Source of the DNA: GCA-2708415 sp964353185
GTDB taxonomy: Bacteria; Pseudomonadota; Alphaproteobacteria; Micavibrionales; Micavibrionaceae
Assembly: GCA_964353185.1 (NCBI GenBank)
Contig: CAYGUV010000007.1
Span: 1-64,000 of the forward strand
Reading direction: 5' to 3'
DNA length: 64,000 nt
The first letter of the stretch is position 1; every line of letters starts with the position of its first letter. The translations under genes were made by a program, and so were the position numbers. The notes under the pieces were generated by a model. That model ran no database searches and had not been told where the DNA came from. It worked only from the letters and a program-made list of their open reading frames with translations. Shown in pieces: positions 26,213 to 34,290 of this stretch.

Positions 26213-26734
26213 ATGTCAGAAAAAAGAATAATAATTAAACTACCATTTACATTGAAAGAATGTTTTGTGTATGCAACCGAGGTAACAGAAATGTCTCGCA
26301 ATAAAACTGCCTTAAAAGACGCATTAAAATTTTTTGAAGAAGCAATAAAGCACTCAACTGATATGAAAATTGGTATTGAAAGAAATGATCAATCATTGGC
26401 TCTTTTAGATTTAAAAACAAAAAGGCGCTTTGCAAATTTAGTTGATGAAAAAAATAGATTTTTTAAAATTGACTTTGAAAAAGATGGAACCAAAGTTTTT
26501 AATTTATATGTTGATCCTCAGACTTTAGAAAGAATTCAATCTCTTAGAAAAAAATTAGGTATACGTTCTAATGGTGATACTGTTGCCCATGTAATGTCCT
26601 GCTACGTTGAAGCTTTGAATCATTCTCGAGAGCAATCAAATTTTGTTTATGTTGGACAAGATAGCAAATTAAAAACTTTTCAAACAATGGGTATGTTTAT
26701 GGCGAAAGGCCAGCCTCTTGCTATTGTTCAATAA
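26213..26734 (+). CDS. Putative tandem ribbon-helix-helix DNA-binding protein
   Basis: A 173-residue protein without a recognised family. Two segments resemble RHH folds. Residues about 3-50 have strand RIIIKLPFTL, then two helices ending KTALKDALKFFEEAIKH. Residues about 103-148 have strand TKVFNLYVD, then PQTLERIQSLRKKLG and DTVAHVMSCYVEAL. A basic/acidic linker joins them. Tandem RHH would bind DNA as an intramolecular pair. The DNA is clearly more AT-rich than mnmA or the ferredoxin gene. Its 3' end overlaps the convergent ferredoxin gene by 7 bases. Start chosen at ATG 26213 rather than GTG 26210. Confidence 0.55.
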   Translation: MSEKRIIIKLPFTLKECFVYATEVTEMSRNKTALKDALKFFEEAIKHSTDMKIGIERNDQSLALLDLKTKRRFANLVDEKNRFFKIDFEKDGTKVFNLYVDPQTLERIQSLRKKLGIRSNGDTVAHVMSCYVEALNHSREQSNFVYVGQDSKLKTFQTMGMFMAKGQPLAIVQ

Positions 26735-27066
26735 TCCGTATCTGCGCCGGGGAGGCCTAGGGTGATGCCGTTTAGATCGTCGCTAACGATGATTTGGCAA
26801 CATAAGCGGGAGCTGTCGCGGACATCAAAGGCAAGGTCGAGCATGTCTTCTTCATCTTCTGAGATTTCGCCATCTTCGGGCATAGTTTTATCTTTAAAAT
26901 CAGGATGAACATAGGCATGACAGGTTGCACAAGCAAGGCCACCGCCGCAGGTTCCTTCGATACCGTCAATTTTATTATGCACGGCAACTTCCATTAGGGA
27001 TAACCCGTTTTCAGCATCGACTAATGTTTGTGTGCCATCTTTAAGGATAAATTTAATCTGTGTCAT
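26728..27066 (-). CDS. fdx: 2Fe-2S ferredoxin (ISC/adrenodoxin type)
   Basis: A 112-residue electron carrier. The cluster ligands are arranged C-x5-C-x2-C in GTCGGGLACATCHAYV, with the fourth in RLCCQI, the vertebrate/ISC ferredoxin pattern. Acidic stretches (PEDGEISEDEEDMLDLA) match the reductase-binding region. It supplies electrons for Fe-S assembly or monooxygenases. Its start codon overlaps the stop of the cysteine desulfurase gene by 4 bases (ATGA), implying one operon and a common role in sulfur and Fe-S metabolism. Confidence 0.93.
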   Translation of the reverse strand: MTQIKFILKDGTQTLVDAENGLSLMEVAVHNKIDGIEGTCGGGLACATCHAYVHPDFKDKTMPEDGEISEDEEDMLDLAFDVRDSSRLCCQIIVSDDLNGITLGLPGADTDY

Positions 27067-28160
27067 TTTTGTCTTTCGATAATTTTAGTCCAACTCTCAA
27101 CAAAAGCGTCAATATCGGCAGATGTTGTATTCCACCCCATTGAAATACGCAAGGCACATTTTGCGTCAGCTTCGCTTACGCCCATGGCCATAAGGACAGG
27201 GGAGGGTTTAAATGCGCCACTGGAACAGGCGGAGCCGCTGCTCACAGAAATTCCGTCTAAATCTAGGGCCATCATTTGTGTTTGAGCAGATAAATTCGGT
27301 ATGCCTATATTTGATGTATTGCAAATGCGTGGGGCATCTTCTCCATAAATTACAATTTTATCAGAGATACTTTTTAATCGCTTTTCCATTTCATCGCGCA
27401 TGAGGCCGATTTTTTGATAGTTTTCTATATTATCCATGGCGATTTGGGCGGCAAGGCCCATACCTGCAATACCTGCTGTATTATGCGTACCTGCACGGCA
27501 GTTTTTTTCTTGTCCGCCGCCGCGCATGAATTTGGGGGCGTTTATTCCCTCCCGCAAGATCAGTGCGCCCACCCCTTGCGGGCCGGCGAATTTATGTGCA
27601 GAGAGGCTCATATAATCAACGCCTAATTTATTTAAAGAGATATCAATACGTCCTGCGGCTTGGACAACCTCTGTATGGAATAATGCGCCTTTATCACGGG
27701 CCATTTTTGCCATCTCAGCCACAGGTTGGATAACGCCTGTCTCACTATTCACCAGCATGACAGATACCAGTTTCGCTGGGTCGCCAGTGTTGAGGAGGTT
27801 TTCATAGGCCGCCAGGTCTATTATTCCGTTTTTATCAACGGGAATTTTAATCGCATCGGGAAGGGAGTCGACGACAGCCGGATGTTCAATAGCAGAGATT
27901 AGTGTCTTTTTATTTTTAAAACCAGAAAGCACCGCATTGGTGGCCTCAGTGGCGCCGCTTGTAAAGATGACCTGCTCGGCTGTGACGCCTGCCATGTTGG
28001 CAACTTGATGGCGGGCATCCTCAACATACTTGCGGGCGGCGCGTCCATGGCCGTGAACAGATGACGCATTCCCCGTTTCAGCCATAATTTTGCTCACCAG
28101 CCCGATGACTTCGGGCTGAATAGGGGCGGTTGCGTTATAATCGAGGTATATTTTTGACAT
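27063..28160 (-). CDS. Cysteine desulfurase (NifS/IscS type)
   Basis: This 365-residue PLP enzyme takes sulfur from cysteine as a persulfide. The PLP lysine is in SLSAHKFAGPQGVGAL, and the reactive cysteine is in the class I loop SSGSACSSGAFKPS. The N-terminus IYLDYNATAPIQPEV and the GNASSVHGHGRAAR segment are typical. It is shorter than E. coli IscS (404 residues), lacking much of the C-terminal extension. Paired with ferredoxin; no iscU or suf genes are in the window. It likely feeds MnmA and Fe-S assembly. Confidence 0.93.
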   Translation of the reverse strand: MSKIYLDYNATAPIQPEVIGLVSKIMAETGNASSVHGHGRAARKYVEDARHQVANMAGVTAEQVIFTSGATEATNAVLSGFKNKKTLISAIEHPAVVDSLPDAIKIPVDKNGIIDLAAYENLLNTGDPAKLVSVMLVNSETGVIQPVAEMAKMARDKGALFHTEVVQAAGRIDISLNKLGVDYMSLSAHKFAGPQGVGALILREGINAPKFMRGGGQEKNCRAGTHNTAGIAGMGLAAQIAMDNIENYQKIGLMRDEMEKRLKSISDKIVIYGEDAPRICNTSNIGIPNLSAQTQMMALDLDGISVSSGSACSSGAFKPSPVLMAMGVSEADAKCALRISMGWNTTSADIDAFVESWTKIIERQK

Positions 28161-28217
28161 TTACACTTTCATATTATCGCTATATCCACAATGAAATCAA
28201 TAACTTATAAGAATTAT

Positions 28218-28247
28218 TTGGACATTTGCCCATAACTTCTTTATAAA
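28218..28247 (+). promoter_or_regulatory. Candidate sigma70 promoter for the alpha/beta hydrolase gene
   Basis: TTGGAC at 28218-28223 and TATAAA at 28242-28247 are separated by 18 bases in the divergent region between the cysteine desulfurase and hydrolase genes. Transcription from here would give a leader of roughly 100 bases holding the two inverted repeats annotated next. Confidence 0.45.
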
Positions 28248-28269
28248 CACAGACAACATATGACAAGTA

Positions 28270-28324
28270 TTACGAAAAACATAGGGTTTTCGTAAATATT
28301 AGAAAACCGTCGTTTTATGACGAC
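28270..28324 (+). promoter_or_regulatory. Two inverted repeats in the leader of the alpha/beta hydrolase gene
   Basis: TTACGAAAA (28270-28278) pairs perfectly with TTTTCGTAA (28287-28295) across an 8-base loop. A second, shorter repeat GTCGT/ACGAC (28309-28313 and 28320-28324) follows. Neither is followed by a T-run, so they are not typical terminators. They could be operators for a dimeric regulator or leader RNA hairpins. Confidence 0.45.
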
Positions 28325-28353
28325 ATGTATTTATTAAGAAAGATAGTAGTTTC

Positions 28354-29034
28354 ATGCCAGAAATCATGTTTACAGGCCCTGAAGGGCGTTTAGAAGGTCG
28401 TTATTCCCATTCAAGAATTCCTGATGCGCCGCTTGCATTAATTTTGCATCCAAACCCAGAACATGGTGGCACGATGAACAACAAGATTACGTATATGATG
28501 TTCCAAGCAATGCGTCAGCGCGGCTTTTCTGTATTACGATTTAATTTCCGTGGTGTTGGCTTATCTCAGGGTGTTCACGATAACGGGGAAGGCGAACTAA
28601 GTGATGCGGCTTCTGCGTTGGATTGGATGCAAGAATTGAATAAGAATGCCCCATATGTTTGGATCGGCGGATTTAATTTTGGTGCATGGATTGGCATGCA
28701 ACTTTTGATGCGTCGTCCTGAGATTGAGGGTTTTATCTCAGTCGCGCCGCCTGCTAATTTACATGATTTTAGTTTCTTAGCCCCGTGTCCATCCTCTGGC
28801 CTTATTATACAAGGGGAAAATGATGACGTTGTCACGCAAGAGCCAGTTGAAAAATTGGTAGAAAAGCTTCATTTACAAAAAGGCATTGATATTGACCATC
28901 GCGTTGTTCCTGGCGCCAATCATTTCTTCCACAATAAAACGGATGAATTGATGCTGGATATTCATGATCATATGAACAAGGCTGAATTGTCTGGTCGCAA
29001 GATCCCGCTTGAGATACTTAAAAAAGCGGCTTGA
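28354..29034 (+). CDS. COG2945-type alpha/beta hydrolase with Asn in place of the nucleophile Ser
   Basis: This 226-residue protein has the alpha/beta-hydrolase layout of the COG2945 group: LILHPNPEHGGTMNNKI with the oxyanion region, FRGVGLSQG, and the elbow. The elbow reads GFNFG (106-110), with N108 where GxSxG requires serine. The acid (D157/D158 in GENDDVV) and histidine (H190 in ANHFFH) remain. As written the classical triad is incomplete, so it may be inactive or use another mechanism. It is divergent from the cysteine desulfurase gene, a neighbourhood seen in other alphaproteobacteria. Confidence 0.85.
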   Translation: MPEIMFTGPEGRLEGRYSHSRIPDAPLALILHPNPEHGGTMNNKITYMMFQAMRQRGFSVLRFNFRGVGLSQGVHDNGEGELSDAASALDWMQELNKNAPYVWIGGFNFGAWIGMQLLMRRPEIEGFISVAPPANLHDFSFLAPCPSSGLIIQGENDDVVTQEPVEKLVEKLHLQKGIDIDHRVVPGANHFFHNKTDELMLDIHDHMNKAELSGRKIPLEILKKAA

Positions 29035-29048
29035 TAAAGCGCGCTTTT
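29022..29048 (+). terminator. Weak hairpin terminator after the alpha/beta hydrolase gene
   Basis: AAAAGCG (29022-29028) pairs with CGCTTTT (29042-29048) across the stop codon. The trailing T-run is only four bases long. It lies between convergent genes and could end the hydrolase transcript. Confidence 0.35.
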
Positions 29049-29060
29049 AAAAGTCGAACT

Positions 29061-30302
29061 TTATATTTGATTTATTACCATTGCTTTTAAGATGACCGTT
29101 ACATCAATAGGGCCGTTTGTTGTGTCCCCTTGAATAATAGCGCGCCCTCTTAACGTTGTACTGCCCGTGGGATCAATTTCTGGGACAGCGCATATTCCTT
29201 TGCCGTATGCAGGGATTTTTAAAATGTGATCATCCATTCCGCTGTAATATACAATTCCCTCTGGCCCACCTTCATGGCGTATTTCATAGGTTGCGTTGGT
29301 AACATCGCCAGCAACAGAAACGATATCCATTTCGCATGCTGATTGCAGGTTTGTGAGGGTATCGTAATCATTTCCTAAAGTAACTCTTTGGTGAACAATT
29401 ATACCCACTTCTCCATTGCTTTGGGGGACGTTAAGGTGAATTTGTAAATGGTCATCCATCGTTTTTGAAAATACGCGCCAATTATTATTTGATGTGCCGC
29501 CGATCGTTTGCAAAGAAAAAGAAGACGGGAATACGCCAGAACAACCATTGGGTAGCGTAGCGCCCGTTCCCCCGAAATTGCCATTTGTAAAAAGGTTGTC
29601 CGTTAATGTGAGAGAGCCACCATTACCATAGCGCGGGCGCATGATATTAATGATAGAATCTGCAATAGCATTCGCCCCAATTGGTGAACAATGAAGCCCA
29701 TCGGAAGTGTAACCAAATAAGGGTTCATTATTGCCATCGTCCCACGCCGCATAAGCGTCAATCACGGTAATATTAGGTTTTTGTTTTATCCAATTATTGA
29801 CATCAATGATATCTAATTTTGCCTGTGCAATTTCTGCTGGAGTAAAAGAGGACTGCCAGTAAGAGCGTGGTAAAATTGTCATAGCGTACACTTTTGCACC
29901 AAGTGTGTTGGATATATAATCATATATTTCTGACAGAGCATTTTTAATAATGGTGGGCGAAGTTTTCAAACTAATATCGTTGGTGCCGCCTTGGACAAAA
30001 TAAATGTCGGCGTTACTGGCCAACATATCTGCTTTGCGTGCCGCCATTTGAACGGTTGTATTTCCAGATATGCCAAGGTTGTGAGATAATTCAAAATTAA
30101 AACGATCATTCATTTTATAATTGACCACGTTAAACCAGCCAATATTTTCAAACATTTTATTAGTGGCAGTATCTCTGGTATGTTGGCCGACTAAGCTATC
30201 GCCAAATAAAGCAACAGTTTGAGGGTTATTATTGATGATAGAGGGGATGGTAGAGCCGCTGGATCGATGCGCAGATAGCCCTTTTCCCAATTGAACAAGC
30301 AT
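29061..30302 (-). CDS. SGNH/GDSL-family hydrolase with C-terminal beta-rich domain
   Basis: This 413-residue protein has the SGNH blocks in order: ALFGDSLVGQ (block I Ser), LGISGNTT (block II Gly), QGGTNDISL (block III Asn) and SDGLHCSPIG (block V Asp/His). It is therefore a probable esterase or lipase, residues about 30-220. The remaining 190 residues are beta-rich, Gly/Thr/Asn-rich and resemble a carbohydrate-binding or tail-spike type module. There is no signal peptide, unusual for a polysaccharide-modifying esterase. AAGGAG lies just upstream of the ATG. Standalone between two housekeeping genes, it may be acquired. Confidence 0.8.
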   Translation of the reverse strand: MLVQLGKGLSAHRSSGSTIPSIINNNPQTVALFGDSLVGQHTRDTATNKMFENIGWFNVVNYKMNDRFNFELSHNLGISGNTTVQMAARKADMLASNADIYFVQGGTNDISLKTSPTIIKNALSEIYDYISNTLGAKVYAMTILPRSYWQSSFTPAEIAQAKLDIIDVNNWIKQKPNITVIDAYAAWDDGNNEPLFGYTSDGLHCSPIGANAIADSIINIMRPRYGNGGSLTLTDNLFTNGNFGGTGATLPNGCSGVFPSSFSLQTIGGTSNNNWRVFSKTMDDHLQIHLNVPQSNGEVGIIVHQRVTLGNDYDTLTNLQSACEMDIVSVAGDVTNATYEIRHEGGPEGIVYYSGMDDHILKIPAYGKGICAVPEIDPTGSTTLRGRAIIQGDTTNGPIDVTVILKAMVINQI

Positions 30303-30353
30303 TTGGAACTCCTTAAATTTAGATGGATTTTGGGTGTTTTAGGATATTATTCC

Positions 30354-30366
30354 TATCACAGTGATA
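30354..30366. promoter_or_regulatory. Palindrome upstream of the SGNH hydrolase gene
   Basis: TATCAC-A-GTGATA is a perfect 13-base inverted repeat 52 bases before the SGNH gene start on its upstream side. It is operator-like. The same intergenic region has CAAGC-CTAT-GCTTG (30402-30415), possibly part of a weak terminator for the peroxiredoxin gene. No cognate regulator is evident. Confidence 0.35.
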
Positions 30367-30432
30367 TCTATCTGTAAAGGGTAAATTTTTTAAAAAGGCG
30401 GCAAGCCTATGCTTGTTTATATGCTTGGGATA

Positions 30433-30897
30433 TTATTTTTTTAGGTATTCTATGATCTCATCTACGTGGCCGGCCACTTTCACTTGGGGCCAAATTTTTT
30501 CAATCACGCCGTTTTCATCAATTAAAAAGGTTGATCGTTCAATACCCATATATTTTTTACCGTACATCGATTTTTCAGTCCAAACGCCATAATCTTCACA
30601 CATGGTTCTATTCTCATCTGACAGAAGAGGGAATTGAAGGCCATATTTTTCTTTAAATTTATTATGTTTTTTGACACTACATTTTGAAACGCCAACTATA
30701 TCAACATTAAGCTTGTTAAGCTGGGTTAAATTTTCATTAAATGCGCAAGATTCCTTGGTGCAGCCTGGCGTATCATCTTTGGGATAAAAATAAATAACCA
30801 ACTTTTTGCCTTTATAATCATCTAAAGACGCTTTTCCATCATTATCTGTTGGGTAATCAAAAGAAGGTGCTTTATCACCAATATTTAATTCTGACAT
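30433..30897 (-). CDS. bcp: Thiol peroxidase/peroxiredoxin, Bcp/PrxQ type
   Basis: This 154-residue enzyme reduces hydroperoxides. The peroxidatic Cys C46 and resolving Cys C51 lie in PKDDTPGCTKESC, the 5-residue spacing typical of Bcp. Later signatures include GVSKCSVKKHNKFKEKYGLQFPLLSD and ERSTFLIDENG. A longer frame begins at 30921, but AGGAG lies 8 bases before the ATG at 30897, and MSELNIGDKAP is the usual family N-terminus, so I chose the shorter start. It is divergent from the large AsmA-like gene. Confidence 0.94.
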   Translation of the reverse strand: MSELNIGDKAPSFDYPTDNDGKASLDDYKGKKLVIYFYPKDDTPGCTKESCAFNENLTQLNKLNVDIVGVSKCSVKKHNKFKEKYGLQFPLLSDENRTMCEDYGVWTEKSMYGKKYMGIERSTFLIDENGVIEKIWPQVKVAGHVDEIIEYLKK

Positions 30898-30978
30898 TCT
30901 TATCTCCTGATAGGTTTTCACGCTTTACGAAGTAATAGATAACAGGATAAAGTTAACGCGTACAATAAAGAAATTACT

Positions 30979-33900
30979 ATGACCGATAAAAACTCCCCAA
31001 AGATTAAACAAGAAGCTTCCCCGAAAGGTGAAGAGGCGGATAAGATTTTTTGTAAATCTGAGTTGCGCAATGCGCTTTATCACGCGTGTCGAAGGTTGGC
31101 TCAGGTTTTTATGGTTTTTGTTATTATTGGTATTATTGCGACCGCGGTCCTATGGCTAAGGCTTCAGGCGGGGCCGATAAATTTAGACTTTGCCCAGCCC
31201 AAAATTGAAGCGCTTATTAATGATCAAATAGCAGATTATTCAGTTGAGTTTGAACATATTAATTTGATCTGGACCAATATCCAAAGACCATTTTTGATTA
31301 ATGTAGATAATCTATCATTGTTCCAAAATGATAAAAAAGTCACAGATATCACAAGCGCCCAGTTGGGGTTATCACCTTTTGGATTTTTAAGGGGGAAAAT
31401 CCTTCCTAAGTTTATTCGATTAAATAACCCCCAAATTATAATAGTTGAAAATGAAGGGGCTGTTTCTATTTGTTGTCGTGTTTCGGCGGACAGCGTTTCT
31501 GAAAAGATAAGATCCAATGACGAGACAGTTGCTGTAAAAAGAGAAGTTTCTGATATCTCGAACCCCAAAAAAGCCATTGATATAAAATTAATGCGTAATA
31601 ATATTCAGCAATTATTAAATGATATTTTGTACAATAATCTAAAAAATAATTATCGCATTTTTCAGCATATCAATGAGATAGAATTAGAAAATGTTGGTGT
31701 TTTCTGGCTGTCACAGGACGAGATAGAAAAAGAAATAGGTCAGGTTGATTTAAGTTTAAAGCAACAACGTAATTCTATTACGATAGATTTAAAAGGGGCC
31801 TTACAAATTGAGGGCATGGAAGAACAAAATTTTGATACGTTCATGACATATAGGGGGAGAGAAAATGACCTCACTGTTGTAGCGAAAGTCCAAAATTTAA
31901 ACTCTTCTTTTTGGAATCAATTTATATCAGAAGGCAGTTTTTTAAAGAAACAAAACTACATTCTAAATGGAGATATTCAAGCGGCGTTTGATAATAAATT
32001 TAAATTATCTTCAGCCAAATTAGACGTATCTATACCCGAAGGTCAGATTGATTTCGATTCATCAGAAGTGCCTGCAATTTCTATTAATGAAGCTGTTTTA
32101 GAAAGCTATTTTAATCGTTCCCAAAACATATTAAATATCGAAAAGTTTAATGGAAATATAGGGGGTATCCTTTTTAATAGTTACAGCAAGGGACGTTTTG
32201 ACAAAGGCAATATTTCATTGCCCGTATCTATTAATATTCCTGATGTGCAAATGCAAGAAATTAGTAACCTGATCCCGCAAAGTAAGGCAGATTCATCTGG
32301 TCTGTCGTGGCCAAAATCAAAATTGCAAGATGGGTCATTAAATAATTTTAAGGCGGACTTCGCTTTGAATATGACGCGTGACAAAGAAACAAGAAAACGG
32401 TCAATTTCTATTGATGATGTCAGCGTAAATTTTGATTTTGAGGGAATGAAAATTATTTATGTTGATACGCTGCCTCCTGTAACGCAGGCTCAAGGAACGG
32501 CTTCCTACGAAAATGATGTATTAACGGTTCGTGCCAATTCGTCCAGAATTGACCAAATTCAATCTGATAATGTTGTTTTTACAATGACCGATATGATGGC
32601 CGAAACGGGCACAGTGGCAAGTTTAGAAATTGATGCAATGGCACCGGCAAAATCTATTTTTGATTATCTCGAAAATGAGCCGATTGGTTTAAAAGATATT
32701 GGTCTTGAGACGGATAAGACAAAAGGGGATGTTACTGCAAAGATAAATATTGATTTCCCAATTCACAGTGATTTAAAAGGTGACGAATTCAATGTTGCTG
32801 TTAATGCCACATTAAACAATATGTTGGTGCCCAATATTGTGCAAAACCTTCCCCTTGCCGGAGGTCCTTATACATTAAAATATAATGATCAAAAATTAAG
32901 TATAAAAGGATCTGGAGCGCTAGCGAGCCGCCCCATTACAATTGATTGGCAGCAAGATATTGCCAATGACACAATAAGATTAACGGCTGACATAGTGAGT
33001 GACGAAGGACTAAGACAAGCCTTTGGAGTAAACTTAAATCAATATTTAAAAGGCCCAGTTCCAATTAATATTATTTATGAAGAAGTAGGAAATAGAGATA
33101 GTTTTGACTTAAAAGCAGACTTACTAGAATCAACAATAGCTTTTGATATTATTGGATTTAAAAAAGAAAAAAATGTGCCTGGCAGTATGTCTTTAAAAGG
33201 ATTATTGGTTGATAAATCGTTAAAAGAAATTGATGGGTTAACAATTAACACCAATGGGCTTGATTTTAAGAACGGACGATTGATTTTTGGCCAAGACCCT
33301 AATGGTAACATCAGACTGACACGAGGATCTTTAAAAGATATTAACCTTGCAGATAACACATTATCAGTAGAGTTTGAATCAACGCCTGAAAACATATTAA
33401 AAGCAATCGTTACGGCTAATATTTTAGATATAAGTTCGTTTTTAGACGATGGTAGCAGTCAAAAGACCGAGGAAAAATCAAAACTACCTTCTTCGTTGAA
33501 ATTATCATTATCCGCAAATTCTATGATAATGAAAAACGATTTAAAGGCGAGAGATGTTAAAGTTTATTACGAGACGAATAACTTAGGTAAAACAAACCAG
33601 ATGGAAGTAGATGCCCTTATTGGTCAGGGGAATTTAGTTTTAAGATTTAAGCCAAACGTTGGGAGTGACACAAAGAAAATTTCTTTAGAAACATCTGATG
33701 CGGGTTCTTTTTTAAATGCGACGGGACTTTACACAAATATCACAGGCGGTTTTTTAAAGGTCGATGGTACATCATCTGCTAATAATACAAATACTATTAT
33801 GGGCAAAGCCCGTATTGATAACTTTAAAGTAAAAGACGCACCGATTTTAGCGAAATTAATGAACACACTTAGCCTATCGGGCGTTTTGCGTTTGCTTTCA

Positions 33901-34290
33901 AATGAAGGTCTAAGTTTTACAAGGCTGGAGTCTGACTTTGAATGGCGTTTTCGTGAAAAAGGTGATTTGTTAATTGTGAAAGAGGGGAGGTCTTCTGGTG
34001 CCTCTTTAGGGTTAACATTTGAGGGGGTAGTAAACCGAGAAATTAGAGAAATAGATTTGTCTGGCAATGTTATCCCAATGTCTGAGGTCAATAAACTTAT
34101 TGGAGATATTCCTGTCATTGGTGATATTTTAACGGGCGGTGATGCATTATTGGCCGCAACTTATAGCATTAAAGGCCCTACATCAGACCCGAGGGTTTCT
34201 GTTAATCCTTTGGCGGCGCTAGCCCCTGGGTTCTTGCGTAAGATTTTATTTGAAGAAGATATAGAAAATAAGATTAAAAAAGCAGAATAA
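30979..34290 (+). CDS. Large AsmA-like / YhdP-type membrane-anchored protein
   Basis: This 1103-residue protein has a cytoplasmic N-terminus, one membrane segment at about residues 39-61 (VFMVFVIIGIIATAVLWL) and a long periplasmic beta-rich region. N-terminal motifs such as YSVEFEHINLIWTNIQRPFLINVDNLSLF match the DUF3971 repeat. The C-terminal block with LSGVLRLLSNEGLSFTRLESDF, GASLGLTFEGVV and DLSGNVIPMSEVNKLIGDIPVIGDILTGG matches the AsmA C-terminal domain. Such proteins form bridge-like conduits carrying phospholipid to the outer membrane. It is convergent with, and abuts, tyrS. Confidence 0.85.
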   Translation: MTDKNSPKIKQEASPKGEEADKIFCKSELRNALYHACRRLAQVFMVFVIIGIIATAVLWLRLQAGPINLDFAQPKIEALINDQIADYSVEFEHINLIWTNIQRPFLINVDNLSLFQNDKKVTDITSAQLGLSPFGFLRGKILPKFIRLNNPQIIIVENEGAVSICCRVSADSVSEKIRSNDETVAVKREVSDISNPKKAIDIKLMRNNIQQLLNDILYNNLKNNYRIFQHINEIELENVGVFWLSQDEIEKEIGQVDLSLKQQRNSITIDLKGALQIEGMEEQNFDTFMTYRGRENDLTVVAKVQNLNSSFWNQFISEGSFLKKQNYILNGDIQAAFDNKFKLSSAKLDVSIPEGQIDFDSSEVPAISINEAVLESYFNRSQNILNIEKFNGNIGGILFNSYSKGRFDKGNISLPVSINIPDVQMQEISNLIPQSKADSSGLSWPKSKLQDGSLNNFKADFALNMTRDKETRKRSISIDDVSVNFDFEGMKIIYVDTLPPVTQAQGTASYENDVLTVRANSSRIDQIQSDNVVFTMTDMMAETGTVASLEIDAMAPAKSIFDYLENEPIGLKDIGLETDKTKGDVTAKINIDFPIHSDLKGDEFNVAVNATLNNMLVPNIVQNLPLAGGPYTLKYNDQKLSIKGSGALASRPITIDWQQDIANDTIRLTADIVSDEGLRQAFGVNLNQYLKGPVPINIIYEEVGNRDSFDLKADLLESTIAFDIIGFKKEKNVPGSMSLKGLLVDKSLKEIDGLTINTNGLDFKNGRLIFGQDPNGNIRLTRGSLKDINLADNTLSVEFESTPENILKAIVTANILDISSFLDDGSSQKTEEKSKLPSSLKLSLSANSMIMKNDLKARDVKVYYETNNLGKTNQMEVDALIGQGNLVLRFKPNVGSDTKKISLETSDAGSFLNATGLYTNITGGFLKVDGTSSANNTNTIMGKARIDNFKVKDAPILAKLMNTLSLSGVLRLLSNEGLSFTRLESDFEWRFREKGDLLIVKEGRSSGASLGLTFEGVVNREIREIDLSGNVIPMSEVNKLIGDIPVIGDILTGGDALLAATYSIKGPTSDPRVSVNPLAALAPGFLRKILFEEDIENKIKKAE

